DNA of 64,000 bases, taken from contig NZ_SLZL01000001.1 in the NCBI RefSeq assembly GCF_004342605.1, positions 186,001 through 250,000 of the forward strand, read 5' to 3'. Of the stretch, positions 38,687-46,815 are shown one piece after another (positions within the stretch are counted from its first letter, which is position 1; every line of letters starts with the position of its first letter). The DNA comes from Caulobacter sp. BK020. GTDB taxonomy: Bacteria; Pseudomonadota; Alphaproteobacteria; Caulobacterales; Caulobacteraceae. A program made the position numbers and the translations under genes. The notes beneath the pieces were generated by a model, which ran no database searches, was not told the origin of the DNA, and saw nothing but the letters and a program-made list of their open reading frames with translations.

Positions 38687-40342
38687 TCACTCGATCACAT
38701 AGCCGACGGGGCCCTGGTAGGCGCGCCCGCTGTTCGCGCCGACCGGCGCCTTGACCACCTTGTTGAGCCGGCCCAGCAGGGCCGTGCTCATGTCGCTCGC
38801 CGTCTGCAGGCCGTCGGCCGGGGTCTGCAGGTTCTGCGGTTTGGTCGGGTCGACGATATAGGGGGTGATGATCACCACCAGCTCGGTCTCGCCGTTCTGG
38901 TAATCGCGCGAACGGAACAGGGCGCCCAGGATTGGCAGGCTGGTCATGCCCGGCAGGGCGTCGATGTTCTGCTTGCTCTGCTGCTTCAGCAGTCCGGCGA
39001 TCATCAGCGAACCGCCCGACGGCAGCTCGACCGTGGTCTCGGCCCGCCGCACCGTCAGCCCGGGAACGACCAGGCTCGAACCGCCGTTGGACGAGGCCAG
39101 GGTAAAGGATCCCAGGCTGGTCAGTTCCGACACCTCGGTCGACAGCTTCAGGGAGATACGGCCGCCCGACAGCACGACCGGCGTATAGCCCAGGCCGACG
39201 CCGAAGGGCTTGAACTCGATACTGACCCGGTTGGTGCTGTCCAGGCCGGTCGGAACCGGAAACTCGCCGCCGACCAGGAACTTGCCCGCCTCGCCGGACA
39301 CGACGGTCAGGTTGGGCTCGGCGAGGGTCCGGATCAGGCCCGCGCGTTCGAACGCCTGGATCATGCCCTTGCCCGAGTTCAGGCCGGGACTGCCGGCAGT
39401 GTCCTTGACCGTCGCCGTATTGCCATTGATGACCTTGACCGGATTGCCATTGGCGTCGACGGAATCGAACACCGTCGAATGGACGACCTGGTAGCAGGTG
39501 CCCGAGACACCGGCCGCGCAGGGCACCACCATCTGCGGCTGCTTGGTGGTGTCGCGCGCCCAGCCGCCGAGGGCCCCGCCCAGGAGGCTGTTGTTGACGC
39601 CGTAGGTCGGCGTGAAGCCGAACTTATACTGGGTCTCGCCCAGTTGGCCGAGCACGGCGCTGGAATCGACGCCCAGCTGCTTGATCATGTTGCGCTGGAC
39701 TTCGACGATGCGGACCTTGAGCATCACCTGGTCCTTGCCGGCGATGGTCAGGAGGTTCAGCACGTTCTCCGGCTTGTCGACGAACTTGGCGGCGATCTGC
39801 GAGGCCACGCCGGTTTCGTTGGCGTCGGCCACCGCACCGGTCAGGATCACGCTGTCGCGGATCGCCTGCACCTGGATGTTGGCGTTGGGCAGCACCCGGC
39901 GCAGGGTCTCTTCCAGGGCGGTGGAGTCTTGCTCCACGCGGATGGCCAGGCTGAGGATCTTGCGCCCCGAGGCGTCGAAGAACACCGCGTCGGTCGAGCC
40001 CAGGGCCATGCCCAGGACATAGATCCGGCGCGGGCCGCGCAGCACCGCGTCGGCCACCGCCGGGTTGGTCACCAGCATGTCGCGCACATCGACGGGCAGC
40101 TCGATGATCGCCGACTTGCCCCGCGACAGGTTCAGGGTCTGGGCGCCCGAACTGGTCAGGTCGATGCGCAGCACCTGGTCGGCGGGCGGGGCCATCGTCG
40201 CAGGGGCCGGCGCGAGCGGCGCGACCCGGGCCGGGGTCCGGTAGAGATGGGTGCCGGCCGCCGGCCCGTCGGCGAGCGCCGCGGCCGAGGGGGCCAGGGC
40301 CAGGACGGCCGCGAGCAAGGCGGAGGAAAGCCGGCGGATCAT
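38687..40342 (-). CDS. cpaC: Pilus secretin CpaC (RcpA)
   Basis: The 551-residue protein has a signal peptide, a pilus-specific N-domain (LRIDLTSSGAQTLNLSRGKSAIIELPVDVRDMLVTNPAVADAVL), a BON-like domain, and the secretin domain with VKVRIVEVQRNMIKQLGV and the VPGLTVRRAETTVELPSGGSLMIAGLLKQ signature. It forms the outer-membrane pore for the pilus. It overlaps cpaB by four bases (ATGA). Confidence 0.96.
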   Translation of the reverse strand: MIRRLSSALLAAVLALAPSAAALADGPAAGTHLYRTPARVAPLAPAPATMAPPADQVLRIDLTSSGAQTLNLSRGKSAIIELPVDVRDMLVTNPAVADAVLRGPRRIYVLGMALGSTDAVFFDASGRKILSLAIRVEQDSTALEETLRRVLPNANIQVQAIRDSVILTGAVADANETGVASQIAAKFVDKPENVLNLLTIAGKDQVMLKVRIVEVQRNMIKQLGVDSSAVLGQLGETQYKFGFTPTYGVNNSLLGGALGGWARDTTKQPQMVVPCAAGVSGTCYQVVHSTVFDSVDANGNPVKVINGNTATVKDTAGSPGLNSGKGMIQAFERAGLIRTLAEPNLTVVSGEAGKFLVGGEFPVPTGLDSTNRVSIEFKPFGVGLGYTPVVLSGGRISLKLSTEVSELTSLGSFTLASSNGGSSLVVPGLTVRRAETTVELPSGGSLMIAGLLKQQSKQNIDALPGMTSLPILGALFRSRDYQNGETELVVIITPYIVDPTKPQNLQTPADGLQTASDMSTALLGRLNKVVKAPVGANSGRAYQGPVGYVIE

Positions 40343-41229
40343 GGGCGAACCGAAATGCTGGAGGTCTGGCCGCCGCGATTGATGCGGACGACGCCGGAAT
40401 CTTGTGAAGCGCCCGCCAGGCCCGAGGGGCCGCCCAGGTCGGTATAGGCGCGCAGGGTCAGGGTGACCGGGCCGGCGGCCTTGGCGCGGGTCAGGGCCTC
40501 GGCCTCGGCCGGCCCGACCTCGAGGGTGGCCGTGGAAGCGACGATGGTCTTGGCGTCCTTCTCGGCCGCCGTGCTCTGGTCCAGGGCCAGCACGCGGACG
40601 TTCTGGACGATGGTCTCGGCGACGGTCCGCTTGGCGCCGCCGGTGTCGCCCTCGCCGACGCTCTGGGCCTCGTGGGCCTGGATGACGTCGACGCGGTCGC
40701 CGGGCAGCACGAAGCCGCCGACTGCGGTCTCGGAAGTGACCGGAACGGCCATGGCGCGCTTGCCGGGTCCCAGGACGACCGACAGGTAGCCGCCTTCGCC
40801 GCCGCGGACGATCTTGCGGGCGGTGATGGGTTCGCCGGCCAGGATCGGATCGCGGACGATCGCGCCCTCGACGGCCTTTTCGGGCGTGACGCCGCCGATC
40901 ATCGCGCCTGCCGCGTCGCCGACGGCCTTGGCGGCCTTGGCGGTCGCCTTGGCCGGGACCGGATCGGCCGCGCCGTTGGTGATGAAGGCGGCGTTGACGG
41001 TGTCGGACGGCCAGGGCTGCCAGTCCACGTCGCCGGCGGTCAGGCGATCGCCGATGGCCAGGTCGTGCTTGGCGACCAGGACCTGGGTCATCGGCTTGGC
41101 CGCGGGGCCGGCGGTCTGGACGATCGGCGCGGGCGCGGGCTTGCCGCCCAGGGCTTTCTGCATGACCACGGCCAGGCCGATGGCCGCGACGGCGGCGACC
41201 AGAACGATCATGACGCGAAGAGGATTCAT
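40339..41229 (-). CDS. cpaB: Pilus assembly protein CpaB (RcpC)
   Basis: The 296-residue protein starts MNPLRVMIVLVAAVAAIGLAVVMQKAL, a membrane helix, and has the CpaB-type SAF domain, with VLVAKHDLAIGDRLTAGDVDWQPWP and the GKRAMAVPVTSETAVGGFVLPGDRVDVI segment. It is the first gene of the cpaB-H operon. A CtrA-like site lies about 114 bases before its ATG. Confidence 0.94.
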   Translation of the reverse strand: MNPLRVMIVLVAAVAAIGLAVVMQKALGGKPAPAPIVQTAGPAAKPMTQVLVAKHDLAIGDRLTAGDVDWQPWPSDTVNAAFITNGAADPVPAKATAKAAKAVGDAAGAMIGGVTPEKAVEGAIVRDPILAGEPITARKIVRGGEGGYLSVVLGPGKRAMAVPVTSETAVGGFVLPGDRVDVIQAHEAQSVGEGDTGGAKRTVAETIVQNVRVLALDQSTAAEKDAKTIVASTATLEVGPAEAEALTRAKAAGPVTLTLRAYTDLGGPSGLAGASQDSGVVRINRGGQTSSISVRP

Positions 41230-41342
41230 GCGGTCGGGCTCTAGCGACGAAAACACGGGTCGAGGCGGGCCGCCTTCAGGCGATCACGCACGAATCGTCC
41301 AACGGCCCTTCTGGCCCCCGTCTCATGCTCGCGCGCCCATGG

Positions 41343-41357
41343 TTAACAGCGACTAAA
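41343..41357 (-). promoter_or_regulatory. CtrA-like site upstream of cpaB
   Basis: Read on the minus strand the site is TTTA-N7-TTAA, one base from the CtrA consensus TTAA-N7-TTAA. It has the same form and orientation as the site before pilA at 42700-42714. CtrA control of the pilus genes is established in Caulobacter; binding here is inferred. Confidence 0.5.
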
Positions 41358-41411
41358 GGCGACGGTCCGAAAGGTCGCCCGGCGGCGCGACAGGCTGACG
41401 CGGGCGCGATT

Positions 41412-41924
41412 CTAGGCGCCGACGGCCAGGGTCAGGGCGCCTTGCGGGAAGGCGGCCAGGGCCCCGACCGCAATGGCCACGCCGTAGGGAATGTCGCCGC
41501 CCTGGGCGCCCAGCTTGCGAAGCCAGGCGGGGCTGCCGGCCAGGACCGGCTCAAACCAGCCCGAGCGCAGGCTGAGAAGGCCCAGGGTCAGGGCGCCGCC
41601 GGCCAGGCCCGTGACCAGCATGAACGGCAGGGTCGCGGGCCAGCCCAGCCACAGGACCGCCGCGGCGAACAGCTTGGCGTCGCCGCCGCCGATCCAGCCG
41701 GCGGCGAACATGCCCATGCCGACCAGCAAGGCGACGAAGCCGGACGCCAGGCACAGGCCCAGGGTCGCCAGGGAGGCGCCGCTGACCAGGGCGATCGGCG
41801 CGAAGGCCGCGATCAGGGCCAGGGAAATCCAGTTGGGGATGGTGTAGCTGGTGACGTCCTTCAGCGCGGCCACGACGACCAGCGCGGGAAAGATCAGCAG
41901 CAGGGCGAACTGGAGGGTGTGCAT
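41412..41924 (-). CDS. cpaA: Prepilin peptidase CpaA (TadV)
   Basis: The 170-residue membrane protein contains the A24 type IV prepilin peptidase aspartates: LKDVTSYTIPNW near residue 23 and WIGGGDAKLFAA near residue 80. It cleaves Flp prepilins after the DESG motif. The ATG at 41924 (MHTLQFALLLIFPALVVV) is the sensible start; the frame stays open upstream into a tandem repeat. Confidence 0.93.
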   Translation of the reverse strand: MHTLQFALLLIFPALVVVAALKDVTSYTIPNWISLALIAAFAPIALVSGASLATLGLCLASGFVALLVGMGMFAAGWIGGGDAKLFAAAVLWLGWPATLPFMLVTGLAGGALTLGLLSLRSGWFEPVLAGSPAWLRKLGAQGGDIPYGVAIAVGALAAFPQGALTLAVGA

Positions 41925-42034
41925 GGCGGCCTTGCCTTTTGGATCGGCGGCACTGTGCGCCGATCTCGTGAAGCAATGGTTTCCCGCGCGACGAAATCCG
42001 CGCACGCCGACGGGACAGGACGCCGGGCTCGGCG

Positions 42035-42075
42035 CCACGTCCCACGTCCCACGTCCCACGTCCCACGTCCCACGT
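42035..42075. repeat. Tandem heptamer array
   Basis: Nearly six head-to-tail copies of the 7-base unit CCACGTC lie in the gap between cpaA and the second pilin gene, 110-150 bases upstream of cpaA. Such arrays can vary in length by slippage. Confidence 0.9.
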
Positions 42076-42092
42076 TCGGTCTACGGCGACTT

Positions 42093-42195
42093 AGAGCATC
42101 GCGCGGAAAAGTGGGCGCCGGTTTCCGGGAAAGCGATGCGAAGACAAAAACCTAGAGCAAATCGTGCGATTCCTAAATCGCGTGATTTGCTCTAG
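42093..42195 (+). repeat. ~105 bp CTAG-edged repeat, copy 1
   Basis: This copy matches the reverse complement of 44539-44644 over nearly its full length: GAGCATCGCGCGGAAAAGTG, a GCGATGCG segment, then an AGCAAATCG/CGATTTGCT hairpin ending CTCTAG. Its terminal CTAG provides the stop codon of the second pilin gene (42192-42194). Confidence 0.85.
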
Positions 42196-42362
42196 CCGCC
42201 CCCGAGCTGGTCAGCGGCGGCTTGGAAGGCGCCCTTCACGTTGCCGCCGAGCAGGCCAAAGGCTCCGACGGTCACCAGGGCGATCAGGGCGATGATCAGG
42301 CCATATTCGACCGCGGCGGCCCCGGACTCGTCGTTCAGGAAGCCAGCGACAAACTTCGACAT
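42192..42362 (-). CDS. Second Flp-type pilin
   Basis: A short gene for 56 residues: MSKFVAGFLNDESG, the predicted cleavage after Gly14, then AAAVEYGLIIALIALVTVGAFGLL with the invariant Glu at position +5 of the mature protein. It is clearly a paralogue of the upstream PilA, with the same first four residues and DESG motif but a longer Gly-containing C-terminus. A strong terminator lies between pilA and this gene, so its expression should be lower. Its stop codon is supplied by the repeat at 42093-42195. It may be a minor pilin. Confidence 0.88.
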   Translation of the reverse strand: MSKFVAGFLNDESGAAAVEYGLIIALIALVTVGAFGLLGGNVKGAFQAAADQLGGG

Positions 42363-42387
42363 GATGGAAGCTCCTCGATCATGGGAA

Positions 42388-42420
42388 CAAAAAAGGCCCC
42401 GGCGTCTCCGCCGAGGCCCT
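42388..42420 (-). terminator. Terminator between pilA and the second pilin gene
   Basis: On the minus strand a 10-bp GC stem (complement of 42409-42418 with 42395-42404, loop GAGA) is followed by six T residues. It should end most pilA transcripts and allow only partial read-through to the second pilin. Confidence 0.85.
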
Positions 42421-42444
42421 CTTGTCTTCCTAAGGACGGACGCC

Positions 42445-42609
42445 TTAGCCGATGGCCGTCGCGGCCGAGGTCAGGCGGTTCTTCAGGTTGGTGCCCAGCG
42501 TGGTCACGGCGGCGACGATCACGACGGCGATCAGGGCGACGATCAGGCCGTACTCGATGGCGGTGGCGCCGGATTCGTCCTTCAGGAAGCGGGTGACAAA
42601 CTTCGACAT
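42445..42609 (-). CDS. pilA: Major Flp pilin PilA
   Basis: The 54-residue prepilin MSKFVTRFLKDESG/ATAIEYGLIVALIAVV has the Flp cleavage site after Gly14 and Glu at +5. It agrees closely with the known Caulobacter PilA N-terminus. The subunits build the polar pili used for surface sensing and as phage receptors. The ATG at 42609 has GGAGAT just upstream; the open frame further upstream has no support. A CtrA-like site lies 91 bases upstream. Confidence 0.95.
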   Translation of the reverse strand: MSKFVTRFLKDESGATAIEYGLIVALIAVVIVAAVTTLGTNLKNRLTSAATAIG

Positions 42610-42920
42610 GGTGGATCTCCTGGTCAGTAAGTGGATCTGGGCTCCAAGCCGTGTCGACTTGCTCACCCCCGAAAACACGATCAATTTCGCCCACCTCACT
42701 TAATACCCAGTAAACAGCGAATAGTTTCTCCAGACTTTTTGTTGGTTTATTTTGATTTACCATTACCTTCTCTTAACTACGCCTTGCCGATGAGGGCAAA
42801 AGCTCCTTATGCGACAAGGTGTTCTCGATGGCCTGAGGCAATACACGAACATCGAACTTAGGTCTTTATTGACCATTCCGCGGCATGCTCTCCCTTGCAC
42901 CAAGCTGGGAAGACATCTTC
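42610..42920. promoter_or_regulatory. AT-rich divergent promoter region of pilA
   Basis: This ~310-base gap between pilA and the divergent secretin N-domain gene is clearly richer in A/T than the rest of the window. It holds a CtrA-like site at 42700-42714 (TTTA-N7-TTAA on the minus strand, one mismatch) and a weaker TTAA-N7-TAAT at 42762-42776. No open reading frame was accepted inside it. CtrA control of pilA is known in Caulobacter; the sites here are inferred. Confidence 0.6.
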
Positions 42921-43349
42921 ATGCGCCGCCTGACTCTCGCCCTCTGCGCCGGTCTGAGCCTCTCCGTCGCCACCGTCGCCGCCGCCGACAGTCCGTCCGC
43001 GCCGCTGTCGGTCGGCGCCGGCGGCGCCGCGCGCATCCTGCTGAGCGCGCCCGTACGCGACATCGTGGTCGGCGATCCGGCCGTGGCCGACGTCAGCCTG
43101 GTCAACGAACGGACCCTGGTGGTGCTGGGCAAGAAGCCCGGCGCGACCACCGTGCTGGCCTTCGACGCCCAGGGGCGCGCCCTGGCCGACCGCGACGTGG
43201 TGGTCTCCGACATTCCGACCCATGCGGTCATCGTCCAGCGGGGCGCAAGCGCCGCGACCTACGCCTGCGGCGATCGCTGCTCCATTCTGAACAGCACCAC
43301 CCAGCCCGCCGCGCCCGCCCCCAGCACCGCGCCGGCCGCCACTCCCTAG
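42921..43349 (+). CDS. Pilus secretin N-domain-like protein
   Basis: The 142-residue protein has a signal peptide (MRRLTLALCAGLSLSVATVAAA) and one domain, LSVGAGGAARILLSAPVRDIVVGDPAVADVSLVNERTLVVLGKKPGATTVLAFDAQG, that matches the N-terminal pilus domain of CpaC/RcpA secretins without the secretin part. It has a disordered Pro/Ala C-terminus and two Cys near CGDRC. It may bind the secretin. The ATG at 42921 is preceded by GGGAAGA; an ATG at 42885 is less likely. It is divergent from pilA and leads two TadE-like genes. Confidence 0.83.
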   Translation: MRRLTLALCAGLSLSVATVAAADSPSAPLSVGAGGAARILLSAPVRDIVVGDPAVADVSLVNERTLVVLGKKPGATTVLAFDAQGRALADRDVVVSDIPTHAVIVQRGASAATYACGDRCSILNSTTQPAAPAPSTAPAATP

Positions 43350-43436
43350 AATTGGCGCCCTAAACCCCTGATTAGGGACACGCGGCCTAGATTGCCGCGC
43401 CTGACGTTCTTCAAAGGCGCTGACGCGGACGCCGCC

Positions 43437-44006
43437 ATGGCCGATCGAGCCCGACACCATCGCCAGCTTCTGGCCCGCCTGGGCCTGCTGCGCTGCTTCG
43501 CTCGCGCCGACGACGGCGCGACGGCGATCGAGTTCGCCTTCGTCGCCATTCCTTTCCTGATCCTGGTGTTCGCCATCATCGAGCTGGGCCTCATCTTCCT
43601 GGTGTCGATGGGCCTGGAAAACGCGCTGATGGTGGTCGACCGCACGATCCGCACCGGCGAGCTGCAGACCAATGGCGGCGACGCGGCGAGCTTCAAGCAG
43701 GCCGTGTGCGGCCAGATGTCGTGGCTGGGCGGGTCATGCTCGACCTCGCTCACCCTGGATGTCCGCGTCCTGCCCTCATTCTCCCAGACCAGCGGCCTGC
43801 CGACGCCCGACCCCGCCAACACCTGCTTCGATCCGGGCGGCCCCGGCTCGATCGTCCTGGTGCGGGGCTATTACAAGTGGCCCGTGATCACGCCGCTGCT
43901 GCGGGACGCGCTCGCTGGTTCGTCTGGCGAACGCCAGATCACCTTCGCCGCGGTGTTCACCAACGAGCCCTATTCGGAAACCCCCGCCCCGATCAAATGC
44001 CAATGA
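43437..44006 (+). CDS. TadE-like pseudopilin
   Basis: About 189 residues from the ATG at 43437; a TTG at 43392 is an alternative. A basic leader is followed by DDGATAIEFAFVAIPFLILVFAIIELGLIFLV, the TadE motif with a Glu at +5 and a membrane helix, then a periplasmic domain with several Cys. TadE/F proteins are minor pseudopilins processed by CpaA in Tad systems. The next gene overlaps its stop (ATGA). Confidence 0.87.
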   Translation: MADRARHHRQLLARLGLLRCFARADDGATAIEFAFVAIPFLILVFAIIELGLIFLVSMGLENALMVVDRTIRTGELQTNGGDAASFKQAVCGQMSWLGGSCSTSLTLDVRVLPSFSQTSGLPTPDPANTCFDPGGPGSIVLVRGYYKWPVITPLLRDALAGSSGERQITFAAVFTNEPYSETPAPIKCQ

Positions 44007-44542
44007 CCCGTCGCCCCTCCCACTTCTGGCGCGACCGGCGCGGGGTCTCGGCCGTCGAATTCGCCCTGATCGCCCCCGTGCTGATCCTCTTCTACTTCGG
44101 CATGGCCGAACTGACGGAGGCGATGATGGCCCAGCGGCGCATGAGCCACGTGGCCTCTTCGATCGGCGACGTGGTGGCCCGCGACCAGAAACTGACGGAC
44201 GCCCGCCGCGACGACGTCTTCAGCGTCGGCGCGGCGCTGATGTCGCCCTTCCCGACCACAACCCTGCGGATGTGCCTGGTCAGCGTCGCCTCCGACGCGA
44301 ACGGCAAGGACACGGTCGTGTGGTCGGAATCGTCCAATGCGCCGGCCAACTGTCCTGCGAAAGGCGCCGTGGTCGACATTCCCGTCAGCGTGCTGCCGGC
44401 CGGCCAGAGCGTGATCATGAGCAGCGCCAGCTACGATTACGACTCGTTCTTCAAGTTCATCCTGCCCCAGACGCTGACCTTCCGCCGCACCTTCTATCTG
44501 AAGCCCCGACTCTCCGACCAGGTGACCCGCTCGGCCACCTAG
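44003..44542 (+). CDS. TadE/TadG-like pseudopilin
   Basis: The 179-residue protein starts MTRRPSHFWRDRRGVSAVEFALIAPVLILFYFGMAELTEAMMAQ, a TadE-type N-terminus with RRG cleavage site and Glu. The rest is a periplasmic domain. It overlaps the preceding TadE-like gene by four bases (an ATG at 43997 is also possible), so the two are probably made together as a heterodimer. Its stop codon TAG lies on the CTAG edge of the following repeat. Confidence 0.86.
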   Translation: MTRRPSHFWRDRRGVSAVEFALIAPVLILFYFGMAELTEAMMAQRRMSHVASSIGDVVARDQKLTDARRDDVFSVGAALMSPFPTTTLRMCLVSVASDANGKDTVVWSESSNAPANCPAKGAVVDIPVSVLPAGQSVIMSSASYDYDSFFKFILPQTLTFRRTFYLKPRLSDQVTRSAT

Positions 44543-44644
44543 AGCAAATCGCGCGATATGGGAATCGCGCGATTTGCTCTAGCTTTTTGTTTTCGCATCG
44601 CTTTGTCGGAAAACCGGCATCCACTTTTCCGCGCGATGCTCTAG
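44539..44644 (-). repeat. ~105 bp CTAG-edged repeat, copy 2
   Basis: The element is the reverse-oriented copy of 42093-42195. Its left CTAG gives the stop codon of the TadE-like gene (44540-44542) and its right CTAG gives the stop of pabC on the other strand (44641-44643). It holds one perfect hairpin (AGAGCAAATCGCGCGAT with its complement) and a second GCATCG/CGATGC pair. Confidence 0.88.
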
Positions 44645-45414
44645 AGCGTCGTCGTCTCGCGCAGCCGTTCGACCAGCGCGTGGGGACCGAAGGTCTCGCC
44701 CTCGAAGCGCCGGGCCGGCCGCACGCCGATCAGGCTGTTGGTCAGGAACACCGCCTCGGCGGCGTCCAGGGCCTCGGCGCCGCTGGCCACCTCGTGGACG
44801 TCGACGTCCAGGGCCCGAGCCGCCGCCATCACCCGCCGCCGGGTCAGGCCGCCCAGCACGCCGCAGTGCAGGGCCGGGGTGAACAGCGAGCCGCCCGCCA
44901 CCCAGAACAGATTGGCCGCCCCGGCGCAGGCCAGGTCGCCGTGATTGTTGCGCATCACCGCCTCGTCGGCCCCGGCCGCCCGGGCCTCGGCGCGGGCCAG
45001 GACGTTGTCGACATAGGACAAGGTCTTCAGCCGCGCGGCGGGCGAGCCCTCGTTGCGGCGGGTCGAGGCCAGGGCCAGGTCGACCGGCGTCGTCACGACC
45101 GGCGCGGCCGCGGCCGTCGCCATCAAGCGGAGCACGGGCGCGGCCGGACGATCCAGTCCCCGGCCGCCAGAGCCGGCCGTCAGGGTCAGGCGCACAGCCG
45201 CGCGGGCGTCGGCGAGACCGGCCTCCGTCGGCGCGGCGAGAACCCGGGTCTTGGCCTCGGCGAGATCGAACATCGGCAGGCCCAGGACCTCGCATCCGGC
45301 CGCCATCCGGGCCAGGTGGTCGTCCAGGTGCGGCAGGTCGCCGCCGGTCCACAGCATGGTCTCGAACAGGCCGTCGCCCAGCAGCAAGCCTCGATCGTCG
45401 GGTGGGGTCATCAT
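44641..45414 (-). CDS. pabC: Aminodeoxychorismate lyase (class IV aminotransferase fold)
   Basis: PabC releases 4-aminobenzoate and pyruvate from aminodeoxychorismate for folate synthesis. The 257-residue protein begins MMTPPDDRGLLLGDGLFETML, has the PLP Lys in LKTLSYVDNVLARAEAR and NNHGDLACAGAANLFWV, the fold-type IV marks. It overlaps the end of pabB, so both are produced together. Confidence 0.9.
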   Translation of the reverse strand: MMTPPDDRGLLLGDGLFETMLWTGGDLPHLDDHLARMAAGCEVLGLPMFDLAEAKTRVLAAPTEAGLADARAAVRLTLTAGSGGRGLDRPAAPVLRLMATAAAAPVVTTPVDLALASTRRNEGSPAARLKTLSYVDNVLARAEARAAGADEAVMRNNHGDLACAGAANLFWVAGGSLFTPALHCGVLGGLTRRRVMAAARALDVDVHEVASGAEALDAAEAVFLTNSLIGVRPARRFEGETFGPHALVERLRETTTL

Positions 45415-46763
45415 CCGCGGGGCGGCTCCATCAGGGCCCGGCGCAGGGCGGCGAACTTGGCTTCGGTCTCCAGGTGCTCGGCGTGGGGATCGCTTTCGGC
45501 GACAACGCCCGCCCCGGCCCTGGCTTCCAAACGCCAACCCGCCCGGTCCTGTTCAAGGCCGACCGTACGGATCAGCACGCTGGACTCCAGCGCTCCGTCG
45601 ACCCCGGCCCAGAACAGCGAGCCGCAATAGGGGCCGCGCGGGGTCTCCAGCTCGGCGATGACCTTCATGGCCTGGACCTTGGGCGCGCCGGTGATCGAGC
45701 CGGGCGGGAAGGCCGCGCGCAGCAGGTCGGCCGAGGCCAGGCCCGGGGCCAGCCTGCCGGTCACCGTCGACACCAGGTGGTGGACGTTGGCGAAGGTCTC
45801 GACCTTGAACAGCTCGGGCACGGCGACGCTGCCTGGCGGGCTGACCCGCGCCAGGTCGTTGCGCATCAGGTCGACGATCATCAGGTTCTCGGCCCGGTCC
45901 TTGGCGCTGGCCGACAGCTCGGCGATCAGCCGCGCGTCCTCGGCCTGGTCGGCGCCGCGCGGCCGCGTGCCCTTGATCGGCCGGGTCTCGATCGAGAGAT
46001 CCTCGCCCCCGTTCTCCTTGGCGACCTGCAGGAACCGTTCGGGCGAGTTGGACACCAGGGCCCGGCCGGGCAGGCGCAGATAGGCCGAGAACGGCGCCGG
46101 GCTGTCGGCGCGCAGGCGGGTGAACAGGTCGAACGGATGGGCGCCGGCGACCAACCGCCCGGTCCAGGCGCGGGCGATATTGGCCTGGAAGATCTCGCCG
46201 CCGACGATGCGCTCGATCACCTGGGCCACCGCCGCCTCGTAGGCCTCGCCGTCGCTGGCTTCGAGCCCCTCGCACAGCACGCCGTCGTGCGGGGCCGGCG
46301 CCGGACCGTCCAGCCAGCCCAGGGCCGCCTCGGCCCGGGCCCGGGCGAAGCTCTGCGAGCCGCCGCGGCCGATCGCCAGCACCCGGCGCTGCAGGTGGTC
46401 GAAGGCCAGCAGGGCCGGATAGCGGGCGCAGGCCAGGTCGGGCCAGCCGGTGCGCGGCAGGCCCAGGCGCTCGACCCGGTCGCCCAGTTCGTAGGCGGCC
46501 AGGCCCACGACGCCGCCCTGGAACGGCGGACCGTCGGGGTCCGTCGCCTGGGGCGGGCCGACCAGCTCGGCCAGGGCCGCGAACGGGTCGCGGGGCTCCT
46601 CGGCGGTCACGGTCAGCGTGGCGTCCGGCTCGCGCAGCAGGTATGACCACCGCCCCGCCTGGCCGCCGGAGATCAGGGCGCAGGCGAACGGTTCGTCCCG
46701 CCACGGGGCCGCGGTCCAGACCGGGTCGCGCCAGGGGGCGCTGATGAGGACGACGTGACGCAT
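45411..46763 (-). CDS. pabB: Aminodeoxychorismate synthase component I
   Basis: PabB aminates chorismate. The 450-residue protein has the chorismate-binding core: IVGGEIFQANIARAWTGRL, ETRPIKGTRPRG, AENLMIVDLMRNDLARV, FPPGSITGAPKVQAMKVIAELE and GPYCGSLFWAG. No glutaminase domain is fused; a separate PabA is expected elsewhere. pabB and pabC overlap on the minus strand. Confidence 0.94.
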   Translation of the reverse strand: MRHVVLISAPWRDPVWTAAPWRDEPFACALISGGQAGRWSYLLREPDATLTVTAEEPRDPFAALAELVGPPQATDPDGPPFQGGVVGLAAYELGDRVERLGLPRTGWPDLACARYPALLAFDHLQRRVLAIGRGGSQSFARARAEAALGWLDGPAPAPHDGVLCEGLEASDGEAYEAAVAQVIERIVGGEIFQANIARAWTGRLVAGAHPFDLFTRLRADSPAPFSAYLRLPGRALVSNSPERFLQVAKENGGEDLSIETRPIKGTRPRGADQAEDARLIAELSASAKDRAENLMIVDLMRNDLARVSPPGSVAVPELFKVETFANVHHLVSTVTGRLAPGLASADLLRAAFPPGSITGAPKVQAMKVIAELETPRGPYCGSLFWAGVDGALESSVLIRTVGLEQDRAGWRLEARAGAGVVAESDPHAEHLETEAKFAALRRALMEPPRG

Positions 46764-46815
46764 CGGCGGGTGATACCGCCCCCCGCGCCCGGAGGCTACG
46801 ATTTCGCGCGCGAGA

